Shown piece after piece: positions 11,588 through 22,400 of a stretch of DNA of 64,000 nucleotides. Source of the DNA: Desmodus rotundus (lineage: Eukaryota; Chordata; Mammalia; Chiroptera; Phyllostomidae); NCBI RefSeq assembly GCF_022682495.2, contig NC_071391.1, positions 17,831,680-17,895,679 on the forward strand, given 5' to 3'. The notes below the pieces were generated by a model. It ran no database searches, was not told the DNA's origin, and saw only the letters and a program-made list of their open reading frames with translations. How positions within the stretch are numbered: the first letter of the stretch is position 1; each line of letters starts with the position of its first letter. Both the position numbers and the translations under genes were made by a program.

Positions 11588-12392
11588 GTGAGATGAATTT
11601 CTTTTTTTTTTTAATTTATTTTTTATTGTTATTCAATTACAGTTGTATGCCTTTTCTCCCCTTCCCTCCCCCTACCCCGGCTGAACTCACCTCCCTCCCC
11701 CACCCCCACCATCCCCCCCGATTTTGTCCATGTGTCCTTTATAATAGTTCCTGCAATCCCCTCTTCCCACTGTCCCCACCTCACTCCCCCCTGGCCACTG
11801 CTAGACTGTTCCCCCCCTCAATGTCTCTGGTGGTATTTTGTTTGCTTTTTTCTTTTGTTGATTATGTTCCCGTTAAAGGTGAGATCATATGGTATTTGTC
11901 CCTCACCGCCTGGCTTATTTTACTTAGCATAATGCTCTCTAGTTTCATCCATGCTGTTGCAAAGGGTATAAGCTCCTTCTTTCTCTCTGTTGCATAGAAT
12001 TCCATTGTGTAAATGTACCATAGTTTTTGGATCCACTCGTTTGCTGATGGGCACTTAGGTTGCTTCCAGTACTTGGCTATCGTAAATTGTGCTGCTATGA
12101 ACATTGGGGTGCACAGGCTCTTTTGGATTGGTGTTTCAGGGTTCTTAGGGTATAATCCCAGCAGCGGAATTGTTGGGTCAAAGGGCAGTTCCATTTTTAG
12201 TTTTCTGAGGAAATTCCATACTATTTTCCACAGTGGCCTCACCAGTCTGCATTCCCACCAACAGTGCACTAGGGTTCCCTTTTCTCCGCATCCTCTCCAA
12301 CATTTGTTTGTGGATTTGTTTATGTTGGCCACTCTGACTGGTGTGAGATGGTACCTCATTGTGGTTTTAATTTGCAGTGAGATGAATTTCTT
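11588..12392 (-). mobile_element. Young 5'-truncated LINE-1 with perfect TSD
   Basis: The L1 body occupies 11604-12376 in antisense: poly-T at the left, the pyrimidine-rich 3' UTR complement, then the end of ORF2. It is flanked by an exact 16-bp repeat, GTGAGATGAATTTCTT, at 11588-11603 and 12377-12392. In the element's sense the insertion point reads TT|AAGA, close to the L1 endonuclease preference TT|AAAA. The exact TSD and open ORF2 tail show a recent insertion in the host lineage. Confidence 0.93.
11862..12359 (-). pseudogene. L1 ORF2p C-terminal fragment
   Basis: 165 codons open to the natural ORF2 stop (TAA at 11864-11862). The translation begins MRYHLTPVR, contains the cysteine-rich motif [16 protein letters not shown], and ends SPLTGT. 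These are the conserved features of the C-terminal segment of the L1 endonuclease/reverse-transcriptase protein. The endonuclease and reverse-transcriptase domains are absent because of 5' truncation, so it cannot be active. Intactness over 165 codons suggests little time for decay. The plus-strand frames at 11593-11997, 11732-11932 and 12013-12417 are shadows. Confidence 0.9.
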
Positions 12393-13989
12393 AAGTTGGT
12401 CTTGCTCATCCTTCTAAATCTGAAAAGATGGTTTTACCACCTTTTATGAAAGAGCCCTCATATTTAAAACAGACAAAACATTAATCAACCCATTAACCTT
12501 AGGTTATAAATTACATTCAGCAAAACCATAATTATTGCCATTTAAAAAAAATGTGTGTCTTATTCCTACTAGGGGGTGAAGGATCCTTTCGGAAATGCAT
12601 TGCTTAGTTAAAACCTGTGATAATGTTGATTTCCAACTCTATAGGTGCTTTGCTGAGGACACTGACATCAGAAACAAAGTTGCAACATTGCAGTATGGAC
12701 CTCTGGGCAGCTGCATATGGGCTTTGGGGATAATCACTGTCAGCGTATCAGATTTGACACGTGGCATCTAGTATAAGTACTACAGTGTACCCTCCCCTGT
12801 TATAGGACTCAGGGGCTTTATTATGGAAGAGAAATTCTTCAGGAAGGATATGTTCCATTTGCCTCCCACCCAAAAGTGTTTGAAACTGTTAGAACCTATT
12901 TTTGCTAAGATCTTGGAGAAGCTTAAATCTAGGGTCCTGGATGAACTAGAAATATAAATATATTTATATATGTATATAATATATATTATATATCTATATA
13001 TAAAATTTAAAATATATATTAGAAAAATACTACCTATGTGTTAGATGTATATGTATAAACACATTATATCTATATATTTTTTAGTAGCGAGGATTGGAAT
13101 TGTCAAACTGAATTTGGAAGGAATACTCTTTCCTAACCCAAATTTCAGAACTCCATAGGTAGAGGTATCAGGACACCAGGGAACACTGGTGGGCTTTTAT
13201 CCCCATTCAGGTCTCTCTCCAATTTATAAAATATTTGGTCAAGGTCTACAATAGTCCTGACAAAGGAGCTTCAGAGAAGCCCTTTGAAAGAGAAAGCTTG
13301 GCTGTTAGGGTTTGGAAAATAAGAAGCCAGGGGTGAGGTTGACAGGTTGTGTGTGGGGAAACAGACAGACCTGACAGTTTATTTTTAAGCATTTCAAACT
13401 TTGGCGGATCAATTTTCTGAAAGGGTTTCCTTCTGATTGTTCTTTTGAAAGTAAGAACTGCCAGGGCTACAACAGAAAGTTGACACCTATTCAGTTCAGC
13501 ACTTAGAAAAAGCTAAGAGGGAAAAGAAAGGCTTTCAATTCTTGTCCTCTCTATTTATTGCGGAGCTCAAAGCAGTGAATAGTGGAGTTGGTGCTGAAAA
13601 GCATTTCCATTATATTTGCTGCGAAGTCTCTGTGAGTCTCAATGAGTAGGGAGAGTCAGGAAGTGAAACTTTTTCCAATGGGAGAGTTTGAAGGTGCATT
13701 CTCAGAGCAAACTGAGCTGACAAACCTGATTTGGGCTTCAACCTACACGATGAGAAAATTAAAATTAAGCTTTTGAGGTTACTGCTCTACCATAATATCA
13801 TCACCACATATTAATATATATTATTTTTTCTGAGCTTATTTGCACTTGCTGGCTACATTTTAGCTTTCACGAATAAAATTTGGAAGGTATCTACCTTTCC
13901 ATGAGATTAATTTAGAAGTTGATTTTGCCAGTTGTAATTAGTCTCTATCATCATGTATATTACATGACAGATGTTTTTAAATTATGAGA
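12393..13989. other. AT-rich non-coding sequence with a TA-rich patch
   Basis: No gene seen. 12950-13080 is a long, imperfect TA/TATA low-complexity patch. A weak MIR-like block may lie near 13690-13760. Confidence 0.5.
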
Positions 13990-14110
13990 TTATGTGTCCA
14001 TGTTCTTCACCAGACTGTACACCAATGAAAAAGCACTTGATATTCTGCGTAGAGTGTCCAGCACGGTGTTTTGCAGGTTATTATGTTCTCAGTAAATATT
14101 TAATGAATTG
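13990..14110 (+). repeat. L2 LINE 3' tail
   Basis: 'gactgtacaccaatgaaaaagc', 'gtccagcacggtgttttgca' and the terminal 'ctcagtaaatatttaatgaat' follow the L2 3' end pattern. Confidence 0.5.
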
Positions 14111-14224
14111 GATCTTTTTAATCGTTCCTATCTTTTTTTTTTTGCACTTTTTTGTGTATTCAAATTGAACACACATGTGGAATACGATGGTAAAATAGGC
14201 ATGGAATTTTTACAACTGATGAAA

Positions 14225-14640
14225 GGGTGGAGTTTCAAACTTACATAATCAACATTTACTTAACAGAGGCTATGCTAGGTTCTGAAGTTTTAGTGATAAA
14301 TGACACAATCCATGCCCTTTAGGATTCCAGGAGACCAAAGGGACCTAAAAACAGATAGAGATCAATATCAAGTATTAAACATCGGGGAGAGAACTTTCCA
14401 CGTCCAAGCAGCACTAGACAAACTAAAGCATGTGTGAAGCGCCACAGGAGGAGGAGCAATGGGCTAACAGCTCTGACCATGGTGCTCAGGGACGGCTGGA
14501 GCAGATGACCCTGGGCACCTACAGCAGGAGAGCAAGAGAGCCTTGCAGGGATTAGAGGAAAGAGCATTCCAGGAAGAGAGATGAACAAATGCAAAGTTTC
14601 TGAGATGGCAAGGCTTAAACAGCTATTATATAATAGAATG
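14225..14640 (+). repeat. Ancient interspersed repeat, family not assigned
   Basis: Blocks 'ttaacagaggctatgctaggtt', 'gacacaatccatgcccttta', 'gagcattccaggaagagag' and 'caaatgcaaagtttctgag' follow the order of a widespread old mammalian repeat seen elsewhere in the window. The minus-strand 164-codon frame (14319-14813) is antisense to it and has no support of its own. Confidence 0.4.
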
Positions 14641-14719
14641 CTATTATGTAAACCAGGAAGTAACCTGCCCACCCTTGAGTGAATGAGGGGGAACACAGAC
14701 GACAGCAGATGGGTTAAAG

Positions 14720-14826
14720 CAGAGGTCCTCAGACTGGTGCATATGCCAGTCTGTAAAGGAGGGCTTGTAAAAATATTGACAGCTGGACCCCATGTCTGAA
14801 GTTCCTGATTCATTAGATCTGGGGAG
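14720..14826 (+). mobile_element. MER5-like hAT relic, left part
   Basis: 'agaggtcctcagactggtgc', 'ggagggcttgtaaaaat', 'gctggaccccatgtctgaag' and 'cctgattcattagatctgggg' match the left half of a MER5-type non-autonomous hAT element. The sequence is then interrupted by an LTR and resumes at 15293. Confidence 0.7.
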
Positions 14827-15292
14827 TGAAAGGGTCAGGCCAGGTCCCCACCCCCCAGACTGCTAATGACCCCATCAGGCCAGTTTCCAGCCCTCCGGAC
14901 TGCGTGTGACTCAGTTGCCCCGACTCTCTTGGTGGCCCGAGGCCTAACTGAAACCCTCTCTCACTGAGCACAATAGCTGCCTGGGCCAGCCACAATAGCG
15001 GGTGGCCAGGCTGACACTCCTGTACTTGGGAGCAGCCCACCCTTTACCTAACCCATTGTCCTGACTCATATCCTGGAACCCTGAGGCACCCACCTGGAAG
15101 AATAAGAGACTAACCCCTCCCTTATCCCCTCACAAACCCCATGCTTTTTTTCTTTTGAAAAACCTACTCCTGCCTTCCCCCAGGGCTGAAGTTTACCGGG
15201 ACTCAGCCCGCCTCTCAGAGCAGCATCAAATAAAGGCACTTGGGTCAGATCACCGGGTCCCTCCAGCCTCTATTTCTTGCGCATTTCTAACA
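14827..15292 (+). mobile_element. Solo LTR of endogenous-retrovirus type
   Basis: A 466-bp block begins TGAAAGGG and ends TTCTAACA, so it has the TG...CA ends of a retroviral LTR. It is far more GC-rich than its surroundings, carries an AATAAA signal at 15229-15234 about 60 bases before its end, and splits a MER5-like element cleanly in two. No internal viral genes are present, so it is a solo LTR. Its class is probably ERV1-like, but that is a guess from composition. I could not find a clean TSD (GGAG before, GCCT after). The minus-strand frame 14813-15040 is a shadow. Confidence 0.6.
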
Positions 15293-15340
15293 GCCTGAGA
15301 ATTGCTTTTCTAACAAGTTCCTAGGTGATGGGGTGGGGGG
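15293..15340 (+). mobile_element. MER5-like hAT relic, right part
   Basis: 'gcctgagaattgc', 'ttctaacaagttcctaggtgatg' is the continuation of the MER5 element broken by the LTR. The terminal inverted repeat on this side is missing or degraded into a G-rich patch. Confidence 0.65.
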
Positions 15341-16389
15341 TGGGGACAGTGCAGTAAGTGGAACATCACAGTGAGAACTAGTAGCTTAGGCTGGGAATTA
15401 GGGGCAGACAGATCATACTAGGCTTAATAAGACCTTCTAAGGATTTGGGGTTTTACTCTGAGTGAAAAGCACTGTGACCTAGAAAGTTTTCGTCAAAGCA
15501 GTAGCTTAATTGGATGCACAGGTTACGCATAATCCTTCTGACAAAAACACAAGGGGTTAGGTGCCATGGCTTCCTTGTGATTTGCTAGGGAAGGTGTTGC
15601 TTCCATGTATATGGAAATTTTCAAGCATTTCGACTCCTTTGGTAAGACATATGTCACCTTGTCATGAATATTCTGTACACTTATGTTGTAGCTTATTTAC
15701 TCGTCTGGTCAAATGAGCTAATACCAACATCAAATATAACAGTAAATTAGTTCAGTCTGATTTAAACCCAAAGTCCACCCAGTACAAATATAAAGCAGGT
15801 TATTCAACAACAGGTAATTTGTTTAAAATTTTTTTCCTACAATTATGTTGGCATCCCATAGACAGGGTCTGGCCTTGGGTTTGCCACTTTTTGAATATTT
15901 CCTTGGGTTATGCAGATAAATGATATTACTATTGTCATCACTTTGTTGGACTTTCACGCTATCTTTGGTACAATACTATATTCAGAAGGATAGCCTTTCT
16001 TAAGAACAGGAAAAAATAAACAAATCAAAATTGCCTGATGAAAGTGTTCTTTGGCTTCATGTTGTAATATTTTAAAGCGGTAAGCTCCATAACATTTCTC
16101 TGAGGTCTTATTTTACACGGCCTTGTTGAAGGCAAGGTTTATAAAATCACATCTATAAAGGACACCCTTCATGAATAATATGATTCCAGCCAGCGGATCA
16201 AGGTAGCCACTGCAGTCGATAAAACAGTTGATCTCTCTGGGCTATTGCACTCCAGTTTTTCCTGTTTATTTTTTTTTCTATTAATGTTTTCCAGGTAAAA
16301 ATCATGGGCCTAATTTGTTAGTTTCTTTAATCTTCATTTTAAATTTCTCGCTTGTCTAAGCAGAACCTATTTTCCACTACATGTACACA
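15341..16389. other. Non-coding sequence with an old repeat remnant
   Basis: 15390-15530 resembles the unnamed ancient repeat ('ggggttttactctgagtgaaa', 'agcagtagcttaattgga'). No gene recognised in the rest. Confidence 0.45.
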
Positions 16390-16550
16390 CTCACTTGATG
16401 CTCATAATAAACTTTGGAAGCAGGTGTGATTATCACTCTCATTTTGCGGTTGAGGGGACAGAGTCTCAGAGAGGTGGAGTCTTGTGTCTTTGGCCACATG
16501 GTTAAAGATGAGAAGCCAGGATTCACTCAAGTTTCCTGGCTCTTCTACGC
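16390..16550 (-). repeat. MIR SINE fragment, antisense
   Basis: 'ggtgtgattatcactctcat', 'ttgcggttgaggggacagag', 'ctcagagaggtgga', 'tttggccacatggttaaag' matches the reverse complement of the MIR core. Overlapping open frames on both strands (16402-16641) are shadows. Confidence 0.7.
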
Positions 16551-17329
16551 ATTCTGTCTCCCAGGAAGAACCTACCGAGAGGGGAGGTTCTGTGATTATG
16601 ACTGCTATATCCTGCCCTATATCCCAAATACTCACATGTGATTAATATTAATATAGCTTCTCTGACTAAGCCTTTCTGAAATGACAGTGTGAACCCTATA
16701 CAACGGCTATGAACCTGAGCAAGAAGGCAGGACAGTAGAGGAGGGGAAAAAAGCCTGAAATACTGAATTTTAGTAAAGTCTGAAACCTTTTTCATTATGA
16801 AATGTTTGTAATTATGAATAATTCTAATTCTTAGCATTTGCTTTTTAATATGCCCAGTCTGACATGTCCAGCAGACTTTCTACATTTTTAAATTGCTCTC
16901 CTAAAAACTTGTACTTTCAGGATATCGAAGCAGACACTTCAACAGTTTTGGTTTAAATAAAAAATACAGTGTGTTTTGATAAGTGAGCCTCATTTCAGGC
17001 AACTAAAACAGAATTGCAAGCAGACCTCCAAGAGATCAGGTTCTGCAATGTCAAACTAACCCTTTTCTATGGAGAAGTTCTGGAATATGATCAACATGTT
17101 TTCCCTTTGTTACAGGGAAAACAAAGCCTGAAGAATTTCATGGTTCGATTCATTCCTTACTGTGTGAATCATGTGTTGTTATACTTTTGCCCAGTTAAAT
17201 GAAGTACTTGCCAAAGCAGTGGCTTTCTTTTGCACTGTTAACTCTACAGAAAATCCAAATGCATTCATTTATTTTTTCATCCAACAGTTATTTGTTCCGA
17301 TGAATAGTCGTACCATTTCAATCCCCCCT
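16551..17329. other. Non-coding sequence, nothing recognised
   Basis: No gene or repeat recognised. Small open frames overlap each other on both strands and lack support. Confidence 0.5.
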
Positions 17330-17960
17330 TACTTGACCTCTCAACCACAGTCAACACTTACAGCCTTTCCCTTTTAACTCTCACTTACCTTCTGTGTTCC
17401 ATTTGTCTCCCAGCTTTTATTCTACCTGTCTGAGCACTCCTTTTCTGTCTTCTTTACTTAATTATCTTGTACTACCATGCCGTTCGCTGTTGAAGTTCCT
17501 CAAGGTGCAGTCTGAAAATTTCTACATTTCTCATGGAATTCATATTTTCCCATGCAGTTTGGTTCCTGCCCATGGACAGATAACTTATAAATAAATAAAT
17601 AAGTAAATATATATTTCAGCCCTGACTCCTCTTTGTGCTGTGGACTTATATCTTGAGCTGTCTATTCATAATCCATTTGGTGGGACTTCATGTTTAATCT
17701 TTCTCCAAAGAGTAACTCATAATTTTCTATCCATACACTTGGAACTCAGAAGTGTCTTCAAAGACTATGATACTACCATCCACACACGTGTGCAAGCCTG
17801 GGACTGGGGATTGTAACAATACTCTTGGCCCTCCCCCCATATTAAATCCATCAGCAGATCCTAGTGATCCAACCCACCAAACACCCCTGTGCTGTCCACA
17901 TTTTCCATTTCTCCCATCTCTGCCACCTGCTCATATCAACATTCCTGATTAAATGCCTCA
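17330..17960 (+). repeat. L2 LINE internal segment
   Basis: Pyrimidine-rich L2-like sequence with 'atccatcagcagatcctagt', 'gctgtccacattttccat', 'ctcccatctctgccacc' in L2 order. A short AAAT microsatellite lies at about 17588-17610. Small open frames here are L2 shadows. Confidence 0.5.
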
Positions 17961-18054
17961 AACTATTTATTTCTTAGAATAAAGATACACGTATCCTAGT
18001 TTTTAAGAATGTGCTTTGTTTACCTCTGCTTTTAATTTCAAGTTATATATTCCT

Positions 18055-19105
18055 TTAAGTTTTAAGTAAATGTTTTATTAAAGTACAGCACGTTACAGAA
18101 AAGTACATGAGTTTTAGGTAAAACCAACACTCAGAATCAAAAACCAAAACTTTCCCTGTACCCAGAAGTGTCCTGTCTCCCTCCCTCAGTTGCTCACTAC
18201 CCCACAAGGGCGACTGCTTCCTCGGCCTCTCCCACCACACATTAGTTTTGCCTGCTTTTCATTTCCATATAAATGCACATGTGCAGTGCATTTCTGGCTT
18301 CTTTTGCTCAGAGCTAAGTTGTTCCCACTACACTGAAATATTTCTCTTGTCGCACACAAGCTGACTACTGGGTATGGGTTATTTCTGTCCCAGCCCTTTT
18401 GTCCCGTTGATCTACTTAGTTTTGCACCGGAACAAACCCCACATTGTCAGGTATACCAGTGTACTGTGCATTCTGCTGTCTTCCAGGAGTCACTGTAGCA
18501 ACGCACCACACTTACAGAATGCTGTCTGCATACTGTTCATGCAAGGTTGGGTCGTTTGCAGTTTTGACCATTACAACTAATTCTGCTGTGAGCGTCCTTG
18601 TGCATGTGTTTTGGTGACCATACCTGTGCCATACTATGGGATGTAAATGTAGATGCGGGGCATGCATACCATCTGCTTTCGTAGATATTTCTGGTATTTC
18701 CAAAATTCATCATGAATTTATGCTTCCGCCAGCAGCGTTGTTGAAGAGGCTCAGTACACCCCTCAGTATTTTCTCTTGTTTGTTTTTTAAACAGTGGATA
18801 TAGAGTAACATCAAATTGGGTTTTAATTTGTATTTCCTTTGTGACTAATGAAGTTAAGTGTTTTTCATCTGTTTATTGGTCTTTGGGATATCCTCTCTGT
18901 GTAATTCCTGTCCAAGCTGTTTGCTCATTGATTTCTATTGTATTGTAGACAGTTTCACGTGGATTGGAGGGTTGTCGCCTTTGTTTTCACGCACCCTGCC
19001 TGTGAGTCCTCTGCTGACAATACTTATTGCAAATATACTTTCCCAATCCATGCCTTTCCTCTTCACTCTCTTGGTTGTATTTTGATGAAGAACAGTTATT
19101 TTAAT
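18055..19105 (-). mobile_element. Old L1M-type LINE-1 fragment, antisense
   Basis: Plus-strand text follows the antisense of an old L1 3' region and ORF2 C-terminal part: 'cagaaaagtacatgagtttt', 'attagttttgcctgctttt', 'ctgtgagcgtccttgtgcat', 'ggttttaatttgtatttcc', 'gcaaatatactttcccaatcc', 'ttcactctcttggttgtatt'. Many indels. About 19105-19310 may be another L1 3' UTR piece ('ccctcctgcaatcactgcac'). No coding capacity remains. Confidence 0.65.
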
Positions 19106-19310
19106 AGTTTACTTTTATTGTGTGTTTCTGTTACCACTTATCCCCTTTATATCCCATGCCCCTACACCCGCATCCCTCCTGCAATCACTGCACTGTTGTA
19201 TTCTTATTTATCACAACTTTTGTGGTTTGCCTTTTCTGTGTCCTACTTGTTTATACTTGCCCCAAGAAGTAATATTCTATTTTTTTCTAAAATTTGTGTT
19301 ATTTTACCTG

Positions 19311-21084
19311 TTTTGAGTCACTGGGTAAACAGGGATATAGTTTATTGAGATAAAATCATTTGGAGGTAAGGGAGAGGCAAGAATATTTGGGGGGAGAACT
19401 CAGAAATCATGTTTAGACTTGATAAGTTTGAGAGGTCTGTGGGATATTCATGTGAAGATGATATTAGGCATTTCAATATTGGAACATGAAGAAAGGACGG
19501 GGCTAATTACAAATTTTGGAGAGAGCTGTGTACCACTTACGTTACATTGATGACAATTAATAGATGCCTTTATGGAGAGAATGGAGAGCAGCAGGAGGTC
19601 CTAGAGCCAACCACAACATCAGAGTCAGGGTCAGGGTACAGGAGTTCAGTTCAGCCACTTTGAAGAATTTACACATCACTGTAAACTCCGGACACATCAC
19701 TGAACAGAGCTGGTGGTTCACTTAAATGTTCTTTCCCTTCATCTGAGGTATGCTGGACTTCAACCTTGCAAATTAATGTGAGTTAATTTGTATTATCTTA
19801 TCTAAAAGTGTAAATGTCACTAATACTTCTGAACATTACATCAGAAGGAGAATTCCACCAGTAACACACTATTACATCCTAGTTCATTTAGGTATTGATG
19901 ATAACCATCTTTAAAAGAATGTAAATGTTTAGAGATTTTTTTTCTCTAAGCAATATAAATAATTTAGGTTCAGGAGGACAGTAATGGGTGCACAGAATAG
20001 AGGAAGACTTGGGAATAAACAATATGGTTTAATTCATTCTCAGCAGGAAAAGAACATGAGAGGAATGAGAAGCCCAGTCAGTACCTGTCACCTGTTTCTA
20101 TATCAAAATGATGAGCAATTTCCTGATGTGGGGTTCCTGATAACTTTCCTTTCTTTCTCTCTTACATCTCTGATCCTCTCCCATTCCATAAGAAAGGAAT
20201 CTTTACTTCCTCACCCTCAGCCTATGTAGGCTCCATTTTCTATTTATTTATCTACTTTCCAAAAGATAATGCCAGCATGTAGTTAAAAATTTGGACCTAT
20301 AAAATGGGACAATTTATGGAGCTGTAGATGATGAACCCAGCTAATGTTCACCTCTGTCTGCATCTCGCCTGAGCAGACTGATTATTTATCCAGACTTAGC
20401 TTACTAAAATTGAAAATAGTCTCAGTGAATTTTGAATAAAACAATAAAGACTTTCTTTTTACTATGGGAGTCACCACAGTGTTCTGTACTTTCTGTTCCA
20501 ACAACAGCATTGCTCTGCATTTAAGTGCAGGGATCTCGAACAGGAGACGCCCGTCTCCTAGATTACACAGGTCGTGCACACAGACCGAGAGCCCTGAGCG
20601 CAAGCAGGCACTCTTTGCTTTGTTTTTGGTTTTGGTTTTGCCGGCTCTGTTTACTGTCTGCTTACCCTGCTGTGAGGATATTATCATGAGTTCATACCAA
20701 AGTGCTGAAGGCACCTCTGAGAGAGAAATGCTGTATGTCAACACATTCCATCATTTTCTGCCCCATGCCCCAAAGCGGCTCCTAAGAATTTAGTTTTCTG
20801 TGGAAATATTTCAAGTGAAATTTTCTTCACGAGTCCACCCATTACAATAAATCACAGAAGTCGGAAAGGTTCAGTGGGATACAAAGAGCCTAGTAGTGTA
20901 GGATAATTATAAATTTAACAGAACTGTGGAAGGAACACAGTTTAAAATTTAAAAAATGAAAGGCCTGTTGTCTGTAATGTTTCCTTTGAAGCTGCAATTA
21001 AGAATTTTTGGCAAAATGTAATAATAGGGTGACAGATTTGATACAACACAGAACATTGCTCCAGTGAATTATTTCATGTTGTCT
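19311..21084. other. Non-coding sequence with old repeat remnant
   Basis: 19340-19560 resembles the unnamed ancient repeat ('gtttagacttgataagtttgagaggtctg'). A perfect 8-bp inverted repeat AGGAGACG-CC-CGTCTCCT lies at 20542-20559. Open frames at 20382-20793 overlap on both strands and are unsupported. Confidence 0.45.
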
Positions 21085-21250
21085 ATAGCTCTTTAGCATT
21101 TTTATACACGTGTGCATCATTATTTTATAAATTCTTAAAACAAAAAAAAGTGAAATAGAAACTTATGTCTATTTTACAGACAAGGAAACCAAAATTGAGG
21201 AGTTATGGGTCTTATAAGTGAAAGTTGGATTCAATCCAGGTATCAGCTTT
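21085..21250 (-). repeat. MIR SINE fragment, antisense
   Basis: 'tgtctattttacagacaagg', 'aaccaaaattgaggagtta' and 'agttggattcaatccaggta' match the reverse complement of the MIR core. Confidence 0.6.
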
Positions 21251-21729
21251 TTTGTCTAATAATCTTCCCTCAACATTCTACAGCTATTTCTGACACTTCC
21301 CAATATTAATGATGATTTATGGCTTTATGATATGACTTCTGTTAACTCTAATCAAATATGTTTATCTGTGTCTAATTACTTGAATGGCTTTATGAAGAAG
21401 TTTATACACTGAGTTGGAAGTTTCATTGGCATTCTGGTAAATTCAATGGACTATGTTCCAAACTATCAGACCTAATTTTAAAAAATAAACATTATTTCCT
21501 GAATGTGTAGTGTTTTTTCTGAAAGGAGTACTGTACAACAATGTGCCTGGATATCCACCATCACCTTAAAAATGATTGTGTTGCTTGGAGAAGTCTGTCT
21601 TGGTGGTGTGATATGCTTGTCAAGCCAGAAAGTTCTCCAAGAAACAGTTAACTCATTCCTCCCCTTTCATTTTATCTCTCTGCTGACCATTAACATGTAA
21701 GCCAATGCAACTTCATCTTTCCAGTTTTT

Positions 21730-22400
21730 CAACTCTTTCTCTGATTTCTCTTTCTCTGAATCACTCTTTGTTCTGCAATAAAATTTTATTCTATGCTAAA
21801 ATACATCTTTCCTCTCATACCCTGGTTCACATCACCATCATTTCTCACTTAGAAATTCCATCATCTTCCTTTCTGACCTTCCTGTTTCTATATGCCCCAT
21901 CCCACTCCCAGTAATTTTTCAACAGTTACTCCAAAGGACCTGAGGGAGGTGCTCACCCATCCAAGTTAAGCTTATAGCATTCTCCACCTTGCTCAACAAT
22001 CTCAAGCCATTCCGTCATGGATGCTTTTCTAACTTGCCAAATCTGACACTTCCTCTTCCATCTGGCTAAAAAACTCACTTCCATATATATATCTATGACT
22101 TGCTCTTTAGATTCCCTGAGGAATCATTATAAATGCATGTTTTCAGAAGAGGCCTTGCTTGCCTATTTGAACCAAAATGGTGTCTTTTAATTAGTCACTA
22201 ATTTATTACCTTGTTTATTCCCTGAAAATACCACAATGGGGGGAAAATGTCCTGTTTACATCATAATTTTCTGTTTCTTATATTATGCATTTCATGATAG
22301 TGGTGACTATATATGTCTTTTCACTGTCTACACACCAGTGTTTGTCACATAATATACACTCAATAATTATTTGATAAATGCATAAATGAATGAAATAAAT
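21730..22400 (+). repeat. L2 LINE 3' region
   Basis: A long pyrimidine-rich L2 body ends in 'gcatttcatgatagtggtga', 'cagtgtttgtcacataatatac', 'actcaataattatttgat'. Old and gapped. Open frames at 21705-21914 and 22278-22466 are shadows. Confidence 0.55.

Noticed and set aside
11593..12417. Plus-strand frames of 134, 66 and 134 codons
   Set aside because: They are antisense to the young L1 3' UTR and ORF2.
14319..14813. 164-codon minus-strand open frame
   Set aside because: It is antisense to an ancient repeat and the MER5-like element, and the leucine/serine-rich translation resembles no protein family.
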